Source: Burkholderiales bacterium (GTDB lineage: Bacteria; Pseudomonadota; Gammaproteobacteria; Burkholderiales; Burkholderiaceae_C). From it: 64,000 nucleotides of DNA. Under the pieces are notes generated by a model that did not search any database, had not been told where the DNA came from, and worked only from the letters and a program-made list of their open reading frames with translations. Location of the stretch: the NCBI GenBank assembly GCA_016213205.1, contig JACRAZ010000075.1, positions 1-64,000 on the forward strand. Reading direction: 5' to 3'. Of this stretch, positions 20,391-30,586 are shown one piece after another. The first letter of the stretch is position 1, and each line of letters opens with the position of its first letter. Position numbers and translations under genes: made by a program.

Positions 20391-22424
20391 TCAGGGTTTG
20401 TCCGGGTCGGCCGACTCGCAGCGCAGGTGCACCGTGAACACGGCGCCGGCCAGGCCGTCGTGGCGGTTGTCGGCCCGGATGTCGCCACCGTAGCGCTCCA
20501 TCAGGCTGCGGCTGATCCACAGGCCCAGGCCGGTGCCGTCCTTCTTGCGGGTGACGAAGGGGCGGAACAACTCGGCCACCAGGTCCTCGGGCAGGCCGCC
20601 GCCGGTGTCGGCCACGGCGATCTCCACGCCGTCGCCCCCCGCGTCGCGGGTGGCCAGCGTGAGCGTGCCGCCCTCGGGCATGGCATGGATCGCGTTGACC
20701 AGCAGGTTCACCAGCACCTGCTGCAGTTCCTGCCGGTTGACCGCGACGCTGCGCGTGGCGCGGTAATCACGCTGCAGCGTGATGTGGGTGCGCGCCATCA
20801 GGTGGCCGGTGAGCACCAGGCAATCCTCCAGCGCGCGCGCGGTGTCGACCGCGTCCACATAGCCCGCGTACTCGCCCGGCCGCGCAAACTGCAGCAGCTG
20901 GGTCACGATGAGCCGCATGCGCTCGATCTGCTCGTCCACCAGCCTCAGCTCGGCGCCGATGCGGGCGGCGTGTTCCCCCAGCAGCTCGCGGGCCAGGTCC
21001 AGGTTGCCCTGGATCACCGCGATCGGGTTGTTCACCTCGTGCGCGATGCTGGCGGTGAGCTGGCCCACCGCGGCCATCTTCTCGCTGCGCAGCAGCTGTT
21101 GCTGCGCGGCCTCCAGCGCGCGCGTGCGGTCGGCCACCTTGGCATCGAGCTCGCTGTTCCAGCGCTTGAGCTCGCGGGTGTTGTCGTCGATGGTGTCCAG
21201 CAGGTGGTCCAGGTGGCCGGCGAGCGCCCCGATCTCGTCGCGGCGGGCCAACGCGCCCACGCGCGCGGCGAGTTCGCCGTCCTCCACCCGCTGCATGGTC
21301 TGCGCCATCTGTTCCAGCGGGCCGAAGATGCTGCGCGCCCAGCGCGCGGCCGCCAGCGCGGTGAGCACCATCACGCTGAAGAACACCAGGCCGATGCCAC
21401 CGAGCACACCGTACTTCAGCAAGGTGAACGGCCGCTCGAGGTAGCCCACGTACAGCATGCCCACGCGCTGGCCGCGGCTGTCGGCCAGCGGCTCGTAGGC
21501 CGAGACATACCAGTCGTTGACGACGAAGGCGCGGTCCAGCCAGGTTTCGCCACGGCCGAGCACGGCCGCGCGCACGGCCTGCGAGACGCGGGTGCCGATG
21601 GCGCGTTCCTCGTTGGCGGTGCCGAACAGGCGCACGTTGGTGGAAATGCGCACGTCGTCGAGGAACAGCGTGGCCGTGCCCTTGCTGCCGAAGGGCAGGC
21701 TGCCCTCGGGGTAGACGATGTCGTTGATGTGGTCGATGAACGGCAGGTTGCGGTTCAGCAGCACACCGGCCTGCAGCCGGCCGACGAGGCGGCCGTCCGG
21801 CGCGTTCACGGGGGCGCCGGCGCGCACCACCATCGCCCGGTCTTCGTGGCTGCGCGTGGTGGGCTGGGCGTTGCGGGTGGCCACCAGCGGCACGGCCACC
21901 CGTTCGCGCAGCGGCGCGGCGAGCAGGCCCTGCTCGGCGGGCTGCAGCACCTCCACGCTGGCCAGCACGCGCTCGCCCTCGGTGGCCATGAAGGGCAGCG
22001 GCGCGACGCCGGGCGCGGGGCCGAAGTCGGCCAGCACCAGGGCGCCGTCGGGCCCGCGCAGGTTGATGAAGTCCAGCCCCTCACGCGCCTTGAACCGCTG
22101 CAGCAGCGCCTGCAGGCCCGCGGGCGGCGGCTGGCCCGGCGCCCAGCCCGCCAGGGCCTGCTGCAAGGCGTGCGATTCGGTCACCGCGCGCGTGCTGGCC
22201 GACACCTCGCCCAGCACGCGCTCGAAGTAGCCGTGCGCCACCGCGAGGTCGGCCCGCACCTTGGTGATCAGCAGCTTGTCCAGCGCCACGTTGGCCCACA
22301 GCAGCAGCACCAGGCCCAGCAGCGGCAGCACCACCACCAGCGGCAGCAGCGCCAGGGCCTGCAGCTTGCGGCGGATCGGCCAGTCGCGCAGGCGGGCCAG
22401 GGCTGCGGCGAAGGCAGCGTGCAT
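20391..22424 (-). CDS. Sensor histidine kinase of the formate dehydrogenase island
   Basis: A 677-residue membrane kinase. One N-terminal helix (LALLPLVVVLPLLGLVLLLWANVAL) leads to a long periplasmic sensor of about 280 residues (double Cache-like, with ERVAVPLV, GRLVGRLQAGVLLNRNLPFIDHIND, SAYEPLADSRGQRVGMLYVGYLE), a second helix (YGVLGGIGLVFFSVMVLTALAAARW), a HAMP domain, a coiled coil, then the H-box SIAHEVNNPIAV (His about 461) and a HATPase_c domain (NLLVNAIHAMPEGG, DTGGGLPEDLV, GTGLGLWISRSL). The AHEVNNP form is typical of NtrB/DctB-type kinases that pair with AAA+ regulators, and such a regulator is encoded 4 bp upstream. The start is ATG 22424, as an earlier codon would overlap the regulator gene. 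Confidence 0.92.
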   Translation of the reverse strand: MHAAFAAALARLRDWPIRRKLQALALLPLVVVLPLLGLVLLLWANVALDKLLITKVRADLAVAHGYFERVLGEVSASTRAVTESHALQQALAGWAPGQPPPAGLQALLQRFKAREGLDFINLRGPDGALVLADFGPAPGVAPLPFMATEGERVLASVEVLQPAEQGLLAAPLRERVAVPLVATRNAQPTTRSHEDRAMVVRAGAPVNAPDGRLVGRLQAGVLLNRNLPFIDHINDIVYPEGSLPFGSKGTATLFLDDVRISTNVRLFGTANEERAIGTRVSQAVRAAVLGRGETWLDRAFVVNDWYVSAYEPLADSRGQRVGMLYVGYLERPFTLLKYGVLGGIGLVFFSVMVLTALAAARWARSIFGPLEQMAQTMQRVEDGELAARVGALARRDEIGALAGHLDHLLDTIDDNTRELKRWNSELDAKVADRTRALEAAQQQLLRSEKMAAVGQLTASIAHEVNNPIAVIQGNLDLARELLGEHAARIGAELRLVDEQIERMRLIVTQLLQFARPGEYAGYVDAVDTARALEDCLVLTGHLMARTHITLQRDYRATRSVAVNRQELQQVLVNLLVNAIHAMPEGGTLTLATRDAGGDGVEIAVADTGGGLPEDLVAELFRPFVTRKKDGTGLGLWISRSLMERYGGDIRADNRHDGLAGAVFTVHLRCESADPDKP

Positions 22425-22428
22425 GGCG

Positions 22429-23871
<1,443 letters not shown>

Positions 23872-23891
23872 GGTTCGGCGGGCGGCGCGGG

Positions 23892-23928
23892 GCGACAGTT
23901 TGTCGCGTGGGTTGCGACAAAGTGTCGC
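23892..23928. promoter_or_regulatory. Two palindromic operators GCGACA-N3-TGTCGC
   Basis: Two perfect 6-bp-arm palindromes, GCGACA-GTT-TGTCGC (23892-23906) and GCGACA-AAG-TGTCGC (23914-23928), have centres 22 bp apart, i.e. on the same face of the helix. They lie between the regulator gene (start 23871, minus) and the formate dehydrogenase operon (first start 24033, plus), directly upstream of a sigma-70-like promoter. The layout suits binding by a dimeric Fis-type regulator, most simply the adjacent one. Confidence 0.8.
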
Positions 23929-23951
23929 GCCAAACCCGGTGGCAGCCCGGA

Positions 23952-23980
23952 TTGAAGCAGCGAATCGGCTGAACGCTAAT
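23952..23980 (+). promoter_or_regulatory. Sigma-70-like promoter of the formate dehydrogenase operon
   Basis: TTGAAG (23952-23957) and GCTAAT (23975-23980) are separated by 17 bp, each matching its consensus at four of six positions. The start point would be near 23987, placing the two operators at about -66 and -88, standard activator positions. A sigma-54 alternative, TGGCAG at 23940 followed by TTGA, has one base too many between the boxes. Confidence 0.45.
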
Positions 23981-24032
23981 GGGGGTTCCCGATATGCAGG
24001 CCGCTGCATGGGTGTGACTGCCTGGAGACATC

Positions 24033-24242
24033 ATGAGCCAAGCTCCGAACCCCCGGTTGAACCGCCGCCACCTGTTTGCCGGCGCCGGCACGGCGGGCGC
24101 CCTGGCCACCGCGGCCGCGGTGCTGCCCGCCCTGCCCGGTGAAGAGCCGCCCGCGGCCGAGCCCCGGCCGGCGCCTGAAAAAGGCGGCGGCTACCAGCTC
24201 ACGCAGCACGTGCTGCGCTACTACCAGACCACCAAGGTGTGA
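24033..24242 (+). CDS. Formate dehydrogenase region TAT-target small protein
   Basis: A 69-residue protein matching the small TAT-signal proteins encoded just before formate dehydrogenase genes (TIGR02811 type). The twin-arginine start is LNRRHLFAGAGTAGALATAAAV (shown in part: NRRHLF, then a hydrophobic stretch), a proline-rich linker follows, and the conserved tail is YQLTQHVLRYYQTTKV. ATG 24033 follows a GGAGA box 7 bp upstream. It is the first gene of the plus-strand operon. Role unknown; it may act in export or assembly of the alpha subunit. Confidence 0.88.
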   Translation: MSQAPNPRLNRRHLFAGAGTAGALATAAAVLPALPGEEPPAAEPRPAPEKGGGYQLTQHVLRYYQTTKV

Positions 24243-24256
24243 CCGAGGGCCCGACC

Positions 24257-27235
24257 ATGCTGCTCACCCGCAAATCCGCCCCATCGACCGGCGCAGCCAC
24301 GCATTCGCCGCTGGTCGGCAGCCTCGCGCGCAGCCTCGGCCGCGCGATCCCGACGATGGACCGCCGTGCCTTCCTGCGCCGCTCCGGCCTGGGCGTGGGC
24401 GCCGGCATCGCCGCGTCGCAGCTCACGCTGGTCAAGAAGGTGCAGGCCGCCGACGCGGCCAAGCCCGGCGAGGCCAAGAAGGTGGTGGTGCGGCGCACGG
24501 TCTGCGGCCACTGCTCGGTAGGCTGCGCGGTGGACGCGGTGGTCGAGAACGGCGTCTGGGTGCGCCAGGAACCGGTGTTCGATTCGCCCATCAACCTGGG
24601 CGCGCACTGCGCCAAGGGCGCCGCGCTGCGTGAACACGGCCACGGCGAGTTCCGCCTGAAGACCCCGATGAAGCTGGTGAACGGCAAGTACCAGCGCATC
24701 TCCTGGGACCAGGCGCTCGACGAGATCAGCGCCAAGATGCTCGAGCTGCGCAAGCAGAGCGGCCCGGATGCACTGTTCTTCGTGGGCAGCTCCAAGCACA
24801 ACAACGAGCAGGCCTACCTGATGCGCAAGTGGGTGAGCTTCTGGGGCACCAACAACACCGACCACCAGGCGCGCATCTGCCACTCCACCACCGTTGCCGG
24901 GGTTGCCAATACCTGGGGGTATGGCGCGATGACCAACTCCTACAACGACATGCAGAACGCGAAGGCCGCGCTCTACATCGGCAGCAACGCGGCCGAGGCG
25001 CACCCGGTGTCGATGCTGCACATGCTGCATGCCAAGGAAACCGGCTGCAAGATGATCGTGGTCGACCCGCGCTTCACCCGCACCGCGGCCAAGGCCGACC
25101 AGTACGTGCGCATCCGCTCGGGCACCGACATCCCGTTCCTGTTCGGCGTGCTGTACCACGTGTTCAAGAACGGCTGGGAAGACAAGGCCTACCTCGAGAA
25201 CCGCGTCTACGGCATGGAGAAGGTGCGTGAGGACGTGCTGGCCAAGTGGACCCCCGACAAGGTGCAGGAAGCCTGCGGCGTGGACGAAGCCACCTGCCTG
25301 CAGGTGGCCCGCACGATGGCCGAGAACCGGCCCAGCACCATCGTCTGGTGCATGGGGCAGACGCAGCACACGATCGGCAACGCGATGGTGCGCGCCTCGT
25401 GCATCCTGCAGCTCGCGCTGGGCAACATCGGCAAGAGCGGCGGCGGCGCCAACATCTTCCGCGGCCACGACAACGTGCAGGGCGCCACCGACGTTGGCCC
25501 CAACCCCGACAGCCTGCCCGGCTACTACGGCCTGGCCGAGGGCGCGTGGAAGCACTTCGCCAAGACCTGGAACGTCGATTTCGAGTGGATCAAGAAGCAG
25601 TACGCGCCGGGCATGCTCACCAAGCCGGGCATGACGGTCTCGCGCTGGGTGGACGGCGTGCTCGAGAAGAACGAGCTGATCGACCAGGACTCGAACCTGC
25701 GCGGCCTGTTCTTCTGGGGCCACGCGCCGAACTCGCAGACCCGCGGGCTCGAGATGAAGAAGGCGATGGACAAGCTCGACCTGCTGGTCGTGGTGGACCC
25801 CTTCCCCTCGGCCACCGCGGCGATGGCCGCGATGCCCGGCAAGCCCGAGGACCAGAACCCCAACCGCGCGGTGTACCTGCTGCCCGCGTCCACGCAGTTC
25901 GAGACCAGCGGCTCCTGCACCGCGAGCAACCGCTCGATCCAGTGGCGTGAGCAGGTGATCGAGCCGCTGTGGGAAAGCCGCAGCGATCACATGATCATGT
26001 ACCAGCTGGCCGAGAAGCTGGGCTTCGGCAAGGAGCTGGTCAAGAACTACAAGATGGTGCAGGCCAAGGGCGGCCTGGAGCCCGAGCCCGAATCGATCCT
26101 CCGCGAGATCAACAAGTGCGTGTGGACCATCGGCTACACCGGCCAGAGCCCCGAGCGGCTGAAGGCCCACATGCGCAACATGAACGTCTTCGACGTGAAG
26201 ACGCTCAAGGCCAAGGGCGGCATCGACAAGGAAACCGGCTACCAGCTCGATGGCGACTATTTCGGCCTGCCCTGGCCCTGCTACGGCACGCCCGAGCTCA
26301 AGCACCCGGGCTCGCCCAACCTGTACGACACCAGCAAGCACGTGATGGACGGCGGCGGCAACTTCCGCGCCAACTTCGGTGTCGAGCGTGAAGGGGTCTC
26401 GCTGCTGGCCGCCGAGGGCTCGCACTCGCTGGGGGCCGACCTGACCATGGGCTACCCGGAGTTCGACCACCTGCTGCTGAAGAAGCTGGGCTGGTGGGGC
26501 GAGCTCACCGAGGCCGAGGCCAAGGCGGCCGAGGGCAAGAACTGGAAGACCGATCCTTCGGGCGGCATCATCCGCGTGGCCATGAAGGGCCACGGCTGCC
26601 ACCCCTTCGGCAACGCCAAGGCGCGTGCGGTGGTGTGGAACTTCCCGGACCCGATCCCGCAGCACCGCGAGCCGCTGTACAGCACGCGGCCCGACATGAT
26701 CGACAAGTACCCCACGCACGACGACAAGAAGGCCTTCTGGCGCCTGCCCACGCTGTTCAAGAGCGTGCAGCAGCAGAACAAGGACATCGGCAAGACCTTC
26801 CCGCTGATCATGTCCAGCGGCCGGCTGGTCGAATACGAAGGCGGCGGCGAGGAAACCCGCTCGAACCCCTGGCTGGCCGAGCTGCAGCAGGAGATGTTCG
26901 TCGAGATCAACCCCAAGGCGGCCAATGACCGCGGCATCCGCAACGGCGAGGAGGTGTGGGTCAAGACCCCGCCGATGGCCGCGCTGCCCGGCTTCAAGGG
27001 CCTGCGGGTGCGTGCGCTGGTCACCGAGCGCGTGGGGCCGGACACGGTGTGGCTGCCCTTCCACTTCTCGGGCCGCTGGGGCGGGCTGGACATGGCGCCC
27101 TACTACCCGACCGGCGCGATGCCGGTGATCCGCGGTGAGGCCATCAACACCGCCACCACCTACGGCTACGACAGCGTGACGATGATGCAAGAAACGAAAA
27201 CCACCGTTTGCCAGGTCGAACGAGTCACGGCGTAA
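24257..27235 (+). CDS. fdhA: Formate dehydrogenase alpha subunit, TAT-exported molybdoenzyme
   Basis: A 992-residue molybdopterin oxidoreductase that oxidises formate to CO2 in the periplasm. The twin-arginine motif MDRRAFLRRSGLGVGAG is near residue 35, cleavage probably after VQAA. The 4Fe-4S ligands begin at CGHCSVGC (about 82-89) with the fourth Cys in GAHCAKG. The Mo ligand is Cys208 in ARICHSTTV, so no selenocysteine is needed; the following His (HSTT) is the conserved catalytic His. ATG 24257 is chosen because GAGGG lies 7 bp before it; an in-frame GTG at 24239 overlaps the previous stop. The MLLTRK start resembles homologues. It is followed by beta, lipoprotein and gamma genes, so electrons go to a membrane cytochrome b. 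Confidence 0.95.
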   Translation: MLLTRKSAPSTGAATHSPLVGSLARSLGRAIPTMDRRAFLRRSGLGVGAGIAASQLTLVKKVQAADAAKPGEAKKVVVRRTVCGHCSVGCAVDAVVENGVWVRQEPVFDSPINLGAHCAKGAALREHGHGEFRLKTPMKLVNGKYQRISWDQALDEISAKMLELRKQSGPDALFFVGSSKHNNEQAYLMRKWVSFWGTNNTDHQARICHSTTVAGVANTWGYGAMTNSYNDMQNAKAALYIGSNAAEAHPVSMLHMLHAKETGCKMIVVDPRFTRTAAKADQYVRIRSGTDIPFLFGVLYHVFKNGWEDKAYLENRVYGMEKVREDVLAKWTPDKVQEACGVDEATCLQVARTMAENRPSTIVWCMGQTQHTIGNAMVRASCILQLALGNIGKSGGGANIFRGHDNVQGATDVGPNPDSLPGYYGLAEGAWKHFAKTWNVDFEWIKKQYAPGMLTKPGMTVSRWVDGVLEKNELIDQDSNLRGLFFWGHAPNSQTRGLEMKKAMDKLDLLVVVDPFPSATAAMAAMPGKPEDQNPNRAVYLLPASTQFETSGSCTASNRSIQWREQVIEPLWESRSDHMIMYQLAEKLGFGKELVKNYKMVQAKGGLEPEPESILREINKCVWTIGYTGQSPERLKAHMRNMNVFDVKTLKAKGGIDKETGYQLDGDYFGLPWPCYGTPELKHPGSPNLYDTSKHVMDGGGNFRANFGVEREGVSLLAAEGSHSLGADLTMGYPEFDHLLLKKLGWWGELTEAEAKAAEGKNWKTDPSGGIIRVAMKGHGCHPFGNAKARAVVWNFPDPIPQHREPLYSTRPDMIDKYPTHDDKKAFWRLPTLFKSVQQQNKDIGKTFPLIMSSGRLVEYEGGGEETRSNPWLAELQQEMFVEINPKAANDRGIRNGEEVWVKTPPMAALPGFKGLRVRALVTERVGPDTVWLPFHFSGRWGGLDMAPYYPTGAMPVIRGEAINTATTYGYDSVTMMQETKTTVCQVERVTA

Positions 27236-27245
27236 GGAGCACACG

Positions 27246-27881
27246 ATGGCCCGCATGAAATTCATCTGCGACAGCGAACGCTGCATCGAGTGCAACGGTT
27301 GCGTCACCGCCTGCAAGGCCGAGCACGACATCCCCTGGGGCGTGAACCGCCGCCGCGTGGTGACGCTCAACGACGGCGTGCCCGGCGAGAAGAGCATCTC
27401 GGTGGCCTGCATGCACTGCAGCGACGCGCCCTGCATGGCCGTGTGCCCGGTGGATTGCTTCTACCGCACCGACGAAGGCGTGGTGCTGCACGACAAGGAC
27501 GTGTGCATCGGCTGCGGCTACTGCAGCTATGCCTGCCCCTTCGGCGCGCCGCAGTTCCCCACCAACGGCCAGTTCGGCCTGCGCGGCAAGATGGACAAGT
27601 GCACCTTCTGCGCCGGCGGCCCGGAGGAAAACGGCTCCAAGGCCGAATACGAGAAGTACGGTCGCAACCGCCTGGCCGAAGGCAAGCTGCCGGCCTGCGC
27701 CGAGATGTGCTCGACCAAGGCGCTGCTGGGCGGTGATGGCGACGTGGTGGCCGACATCTTCCGCAACCGCGTGCTGGTGCGCGGCAAGGGCAGCGAGGTC
27801 TGGGGCTGGGGCACCGCCTACGGCAAGCCGGCCCAGACCGGCAGCGTGCCGCAGCCCAAGCCTGAAGGAACCAAGTCATGA
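27246..27881 (+). CDS. fdh3B: Formate dehydrogenase beta subunit, four 4Fe-4S clusters
   Basis: A 211-residue electron-transfer subunit of the FDH3/DmsB type. Four cysteine groups are visible: CIECNGCVTACKAEHD (residues 13-28), CMHCSDAPCMAVCPVDC (55-71), CIGCGYCSYACPFGAP (87-102) and CTFCAGGP with CAEMCSTKALLGG (119-160), enough for four cubanes. Unlike E. coli FdnH/FdoH it has no C-terminal membrane helix and no TAT signal of its own, so it should be co-exported with the alpha subunit and docked on the gamma subunit. GGAG ends 3 bp after the alpha stop and gives the ribosome site. Its stop overlaps the lipoprotein start (ATGA). Confidence 0.93.
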   Translation: MARMKFICDSERCIECNGCVTACKAEHDIPWGVNRRRVVTLNDGVPGEKSISVACMHCSDAPCMAVCPVDCFYRTDEGVVLHDKDVCIGCGYCSYACPFGAPQFPTNGQFGLRGKMDKCTFCAGGPEENGSKAEYEKYGRNRLAEGKLPACAEMCSTKALLGGDGDVVADIFRNRVLVRGKGSEVWGWGTAYGKPAQTGSVPQPKPEGTKS

Positions 27882-28132
27882 AGCCGATCGCATGGGCCGC
27901 CTTCGCGGCGGGCCTGCTGGCGCTGGGCCTGGCCGGCTGTGGCGAGCAGCCCCAGACCGGCACCGCCGGCGCACGCAAATCCGACCAGAAGCCCTGGCAG
28001 CAACCGATGGCGAAGGACCACGTGGTGCCGGGCCTGAAGGCCGATGATGCCGCGGCCTGGGAGCAGCAGATCCGCCAGCGTGCACAAGGCCAGAACGACT
28101 ATGCACGCGCCCCGGCGGCAGCCCGCCCCTGA
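27878..28132 (+). CDS. Small lipoprotein within the formate dehydrogenase operon
   Basis: An 84-residue predicted lipoprotein. The signal MKPIAWAAFAAGLLALGLAGC ends in the lipobox LAGC with Cys21, after which GEQ suggests outer-membrane or periplasm-facing anchoring. The mature part is short and charged (KPWQQPMAKDHVVPGLKADDAAAWEQQIRQRA). No known domain. ATGA overlap with the beta gene and a 22-bp gap to the gamma gene show it is an operon member. Possible assembly factor or small accessory subunit. Confidence 0.72.
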   Translation: MKPIAWAAFAAGLLALGLAGCGEQPQTGTAGARKSDQKPWQQPMAKDHVVPGLKADDAAAWEQQIRQRAQGQNDYARAPAAARP

Positions 28133-28154
28133 GCCCGCGGCGAAAGGACCTGCC

Positions 28155-29291
28155 ATGCACGCCCTGTTCCGCACCCTGCTGGCCAGCGCCCTGGCGCTGC
28201 TGGCCGCCGGCCCCCTGCAGGCGCAGGCCGACGCCACCAAGCCCGAAGGCGCCAATCCGCCCGCCGGCTTCGTGGCCCCGGCCGAGCCGCGGCCCGACGA
28301 ATCCCAGGCCCAGCGCACGAAGAGCCAGCCCGGCAACAACGCGCCGTTCTGGCGCGGCGTGCGTGAATCGGGCCAGCAGCCCGGCCTGAGCAACCTGCCC
28401 GGCGCCGAGCAGGGGGTGCTGATCCAGCCCTTCGTGCAGTACCCGGGCTCGCGCCTCACCAATGCCGGCGAAGCCTGGCGCCAGGTGCGCAACCGCTGGA
28501 TCATTCCCTACGGCGGCGCGCTGGTGCTGATCACCGCGCTGGCGCTGGCGATCTTCTATTGGCGCCGCGGCCCGATGGGCGGCCACATCCCGGACACCGG
28601 CCGCGTGGTCGAGCGCTTCACGCCCTTCGAACGTTCGGCGCACTGGGCCAATGCCGGCGCGTTCAGCATTCTCGCGATCTCGGGCCTGGTGATGGCGTTC
28701 GGCAAGTTCTTCCTGCTGCCGGTGATCGGCGCCACGCTGTTCGGCTGGCTGACCTACGGGCTGAAGAACCTGCACAACTTTGCCGGGCCGGTGTTCGCCG
28801 TGTCGCTGGTGATCGTGATCCTCACCTTCGTGCGCGACAACCTGCCCGCCGCCGGCGACCTGAAGTGGCTGCTGCGCTTCGGCGGCCTGTTCGGCAAGGA
28901 AGAGATCCCCTCGCCGCGCTTCAACGCCGCCGAGAAGCTGGTGTTCTGGGCCGGCGTGTTCGTGCTGGGGGGCGTGGTCGTCGGCTCGGGCCTGTACATG
29001 GACAAGCTGCTGCCCGGCATGGACTACCTGCGCACCGACATGCAGGTGGCCCACATGATCCACGCCAGTGCGGCGCTGCTGATGGTGGCCATGTTCCTCG
29101 GCCACATCTACCTCGGCACCCTGGGCACGCGTGGCGCGCTGGCCGGCATGCGCACCGGCTATGTCGACGAGGCCTGGGGCGACGAGCACCACAAGCTCTG
29201 GATCGAGGACATCCGTGCCGGCCGCGTGCCCGCCCAACGCTCGACCGAGCCCCGCCCTGCCCACCTGACCACCGCCGGGGGAACCCGATGA
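28155..29291 (+). CDS. Formate dehydrogenase gamma subunit, cytochrome b556
   Basis: A 378-residue membrane subunit. A signal peptide (MHALFRTLLASALALLAAG) and a periplasmic segment of about 100 residues precede four main helices: VLITALALAIFYW, ANAGAFSILAISGLVMAF, FAGPVFAVSLVIVILTFV and AGVFVLGGVVVGSGLYM, then ASAALLMVAMFLGHIYLG. His residues in SAHWAN, LHNFAG, AHMIHAS and LGHIYLG fit haem b ligation as in FdnI/FdoI. It passes electrons from the beta subunit to quinone. AAAGGA precedes ATG 28155 by 8 bp. The stop overlaps the next gene by 4 bp. Confidence 0.92.
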   Translation: MHALFRTLLASALALLAAGPLQAQADATKPEGANPPAGFVAPAEPRPDESQAQRTKSQPGNNAPFWRGVRESGQQPGLSNLPGAEQGVLIQPFVQYPGSRLTNAGEAWRQVRNRWIIPYGGALVLITALALAIFYWRRGPMGGHIPDTGRVVERFTPFERSAHWANAGAFSILAISGLVMAFGKFFLLPVIGATLFGWLTYGLKNLHNFAGPVFAVSLVIVILTFVRDNLPAAGDLKWLLRFGGLFGKEEIPSPRFNAAEKLVFWAGVFVLGGVVVGSGLYMDKLLPGMDYLRTDMQVAHMIHASAALLMVAMFLGHIYLGTLGTRGALAGMRTGYVDEAWGDEHHKLWIEDIRAGRVPAQRSTEPRPAHLTTAGGTR

Positions 29292-29638
29292 CCAAGACCC
29301 TCTCGCTGCTGATCATGATGCTCGCCGCCTGCGGCGTGATGGCCAAGCTGCCGGCCCTGTCGGACGAAGCCAAGGCCAAGGCCGCCGAGACCGCCGCGAA
29401 GAACGCGCATGGCGACAAGGTGGCCGCCTACCAGCTGTGCAAGTCGATGGACAAGGTGGCCGCCGGCTACCAGGCCTCGGCCAAGAAGGCCGGCAAGGAC
29501 CTGAAGCCCGCCACCGACACACCCGCCTGCGCCGACCCCGGCCCCTTCGTCTACACGCCCCCGGGCGCTGCGGCGGCACCGGCCACACAAACCGCGGCCG
29601 CACCCGCCGCCGCCCCGGCACCCGCTGCCAAGAAGTAA
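29288..29638 (+). CDS. Small secreted protein after the gamma subunit gene
   Basis: A 116-residue predicted exported protein: signal MTKTLSLLIMMLAACGVMAK, a Lys/Ala-rich mature part (AKAKAAETAAKNAHGDKVAAYQ, in pieces), two Cys (QLCKSMDK and PACADPG) that could form a disulfide, and an Ala/Pro tail. LAAC could be read as a lipobox but the Gly-Val that follows and the later VMA cleavage site make a normal signal peptidase I cut equally likely. ATGA overlap couples it to the gamma gene. Unknown function; the codon pattern and operon position support that it is real. Confidence 0.72.
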   Translation: MTKTLSLLIMMLAACGVMAKLPALSDEAKAKAAETAAKNAHGDKVAAYQLCKSMDKVAAGYQASAKKAGKDLKPATDTPACADPGPFVYTPPGAAAAPATQTAAAPAAAPAPAAKK

Positions 29639-29651
29639 GCGCTACGCTGCC

Positions 29652-30563
29652 GTGTTGCCCGAACCCGCCGAGCCCTGCGCCTTCGACACCGCTGCCCACT
29701 GGCAGCCGGTGCCCGGCGCGCCACGCCTCACCCAGGCCCAGGGCACGCTGCTGCGCGAAATCACCGTGCAGGATGAATACGGCGAACGCCGCAGCATCCA
29801 CATCCCGGCGGAGCGGCCGCTGACGGTGTTCGTCGACAAGCGCGAACTCGTCACGCTGATGACGCTGGGCGCCTCCCCCGAACTGCTGGTGCTGGGCTAC
29901 CTGTGCAACCAGCGCCTGATCACGCGTGTGGACGAGGTTGAATCCATCACCGTCGATTGGGAGGTGGGCGCCGCTGCGGTGCGCATGCACGCGGGCATTG
30001 CCGACCTGGCCGAGCGCACCGCGCGCCGCGTGGTCACCACCGGCTGCGGCCAGGGCACCGTGTTCGGCGACCTGATGTCGCAGTTGGACGGCGTCAGCTT
30101 GCCCGGCGTTCAGGCGGCACGCATCCGCCAGAGCACGCTCAACGGCATGCTCGAGGTCATGCGCCAGCGCAACAGCATCCATCGCAAAGCCGGCTCGGTG
30201 CATGGCTGCGCACTGTTCCGCGGCGCCGAGATGCTGATGTTCGTGGAGGACGTGGGCCGCCACAACGCCATCGACACCATCGCCGGCTGGATGGCGATGC
30301 ACGGCGTGGCCGGCGGCGACAAGCTGTTCTACACCACCGGCCGCCTCACCAGCGAGATGGTGATGAAGGCCGCGCAGATGGGCGTGCCGATCATCGTCTC
30401 GCGCAACGGCGTCACCGCGATGGGCCACGAGCTGGCCACGCGGCTGGGCATGACGCTGTTCGGCCGCGCGGCCAACCGCCACTTCCTGTGCTACACCGGC
30501 TTCGAGCGCTTCGATTCGGAGCCCGAGCCGCAACGCGCGCCCGTGCGGGTGGTGGCGGGCTGA
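29652..30563 (+). CDS. fdhD: Formate dehydrogenase accessory sulfurtransferase
   Basis: A 303-residue FdhD protein, which carries sulfur from a cysteine desulfurase to the Mo-bisPGD cofactor of formate dehydrogenase. Family blocks: REITVQDEYGERRSIHIPAERPLTVFV, TLGASPELLVLGYLCNQRLI, the active loop VVTTGCGQGT, HRKAGSVHGCALF, FVEDVGRHNAIDTIAGW and TTGRLTSEMVMKAAQMGVPIIVSRNG. The active loop has one Cys where E. coli FdhD has CGVC, so sulfur relay would use a single loop Cys. Start is GTG 29652 (a TTG follows at 29655); no clear ribosome site. The gene is the last of the plus-strand operon; a self-complementary GGCCCCGGGGCC (30569-30580) lies between its stop and the convergent gene. Confidence 0.93.
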   Translation: MLPEPAEPCAFDTAAHWQPVPGAPRLTQAQGTLLREITVQDEYGERRSIHIPAERPLTVFVDKRELVTLMTLGASPELLVLGYLCNQRLITRVDEVESITVDWEVGAAAVRMHAGIADLAERTARRVVTTGCGQGTVFGDLMSQLDGVSLPGVQAARIRQSTLNGMLEVMRQRNSIHRKAGSVHGCALFRGAEMLMFVEDVGRHNAIDTIAGWMAMHGVAGGDKLFYTTGRLTSEMVMKAAQMGVPIIVSRNGVTAMGHELATRLGMTLFGRAANRHFLCYTGFERFDSEPEPQRAPVRVVAG

Positions 30564-30586
30564 GCGCGGGCCCCGGGGCCGGGCGA

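Noticed and set aside
23940..23956. Sigma-54 -24/-12 promoter (TGGCAG then TTGA) before the formate dehydrogenase operon
   Set aside because: The boxes are one base too far apart, the GC of the -12 element is missing, and the neighbouring regulator lacks the GAFTGA loop.
24878..24880. Selenocysteine codon in the formate dehydrogenase alpha gene
   Set aside because: The metal-ligand codon is TGC (Cys), and there is no in-frame TGA in the gene; the same holds for the soluble enzyme (369th codon TGC).
24221..27436. 1071-codon open frame antisense to the formate dehydrogenase alpha gene
   Set aside because: Mirror frame of a GC-rich gene with strong third-position bias; the predicted protein is low-complexity His/Gly/Ala/Val text without domains, while the opposite strand encodes a complete enzyme.
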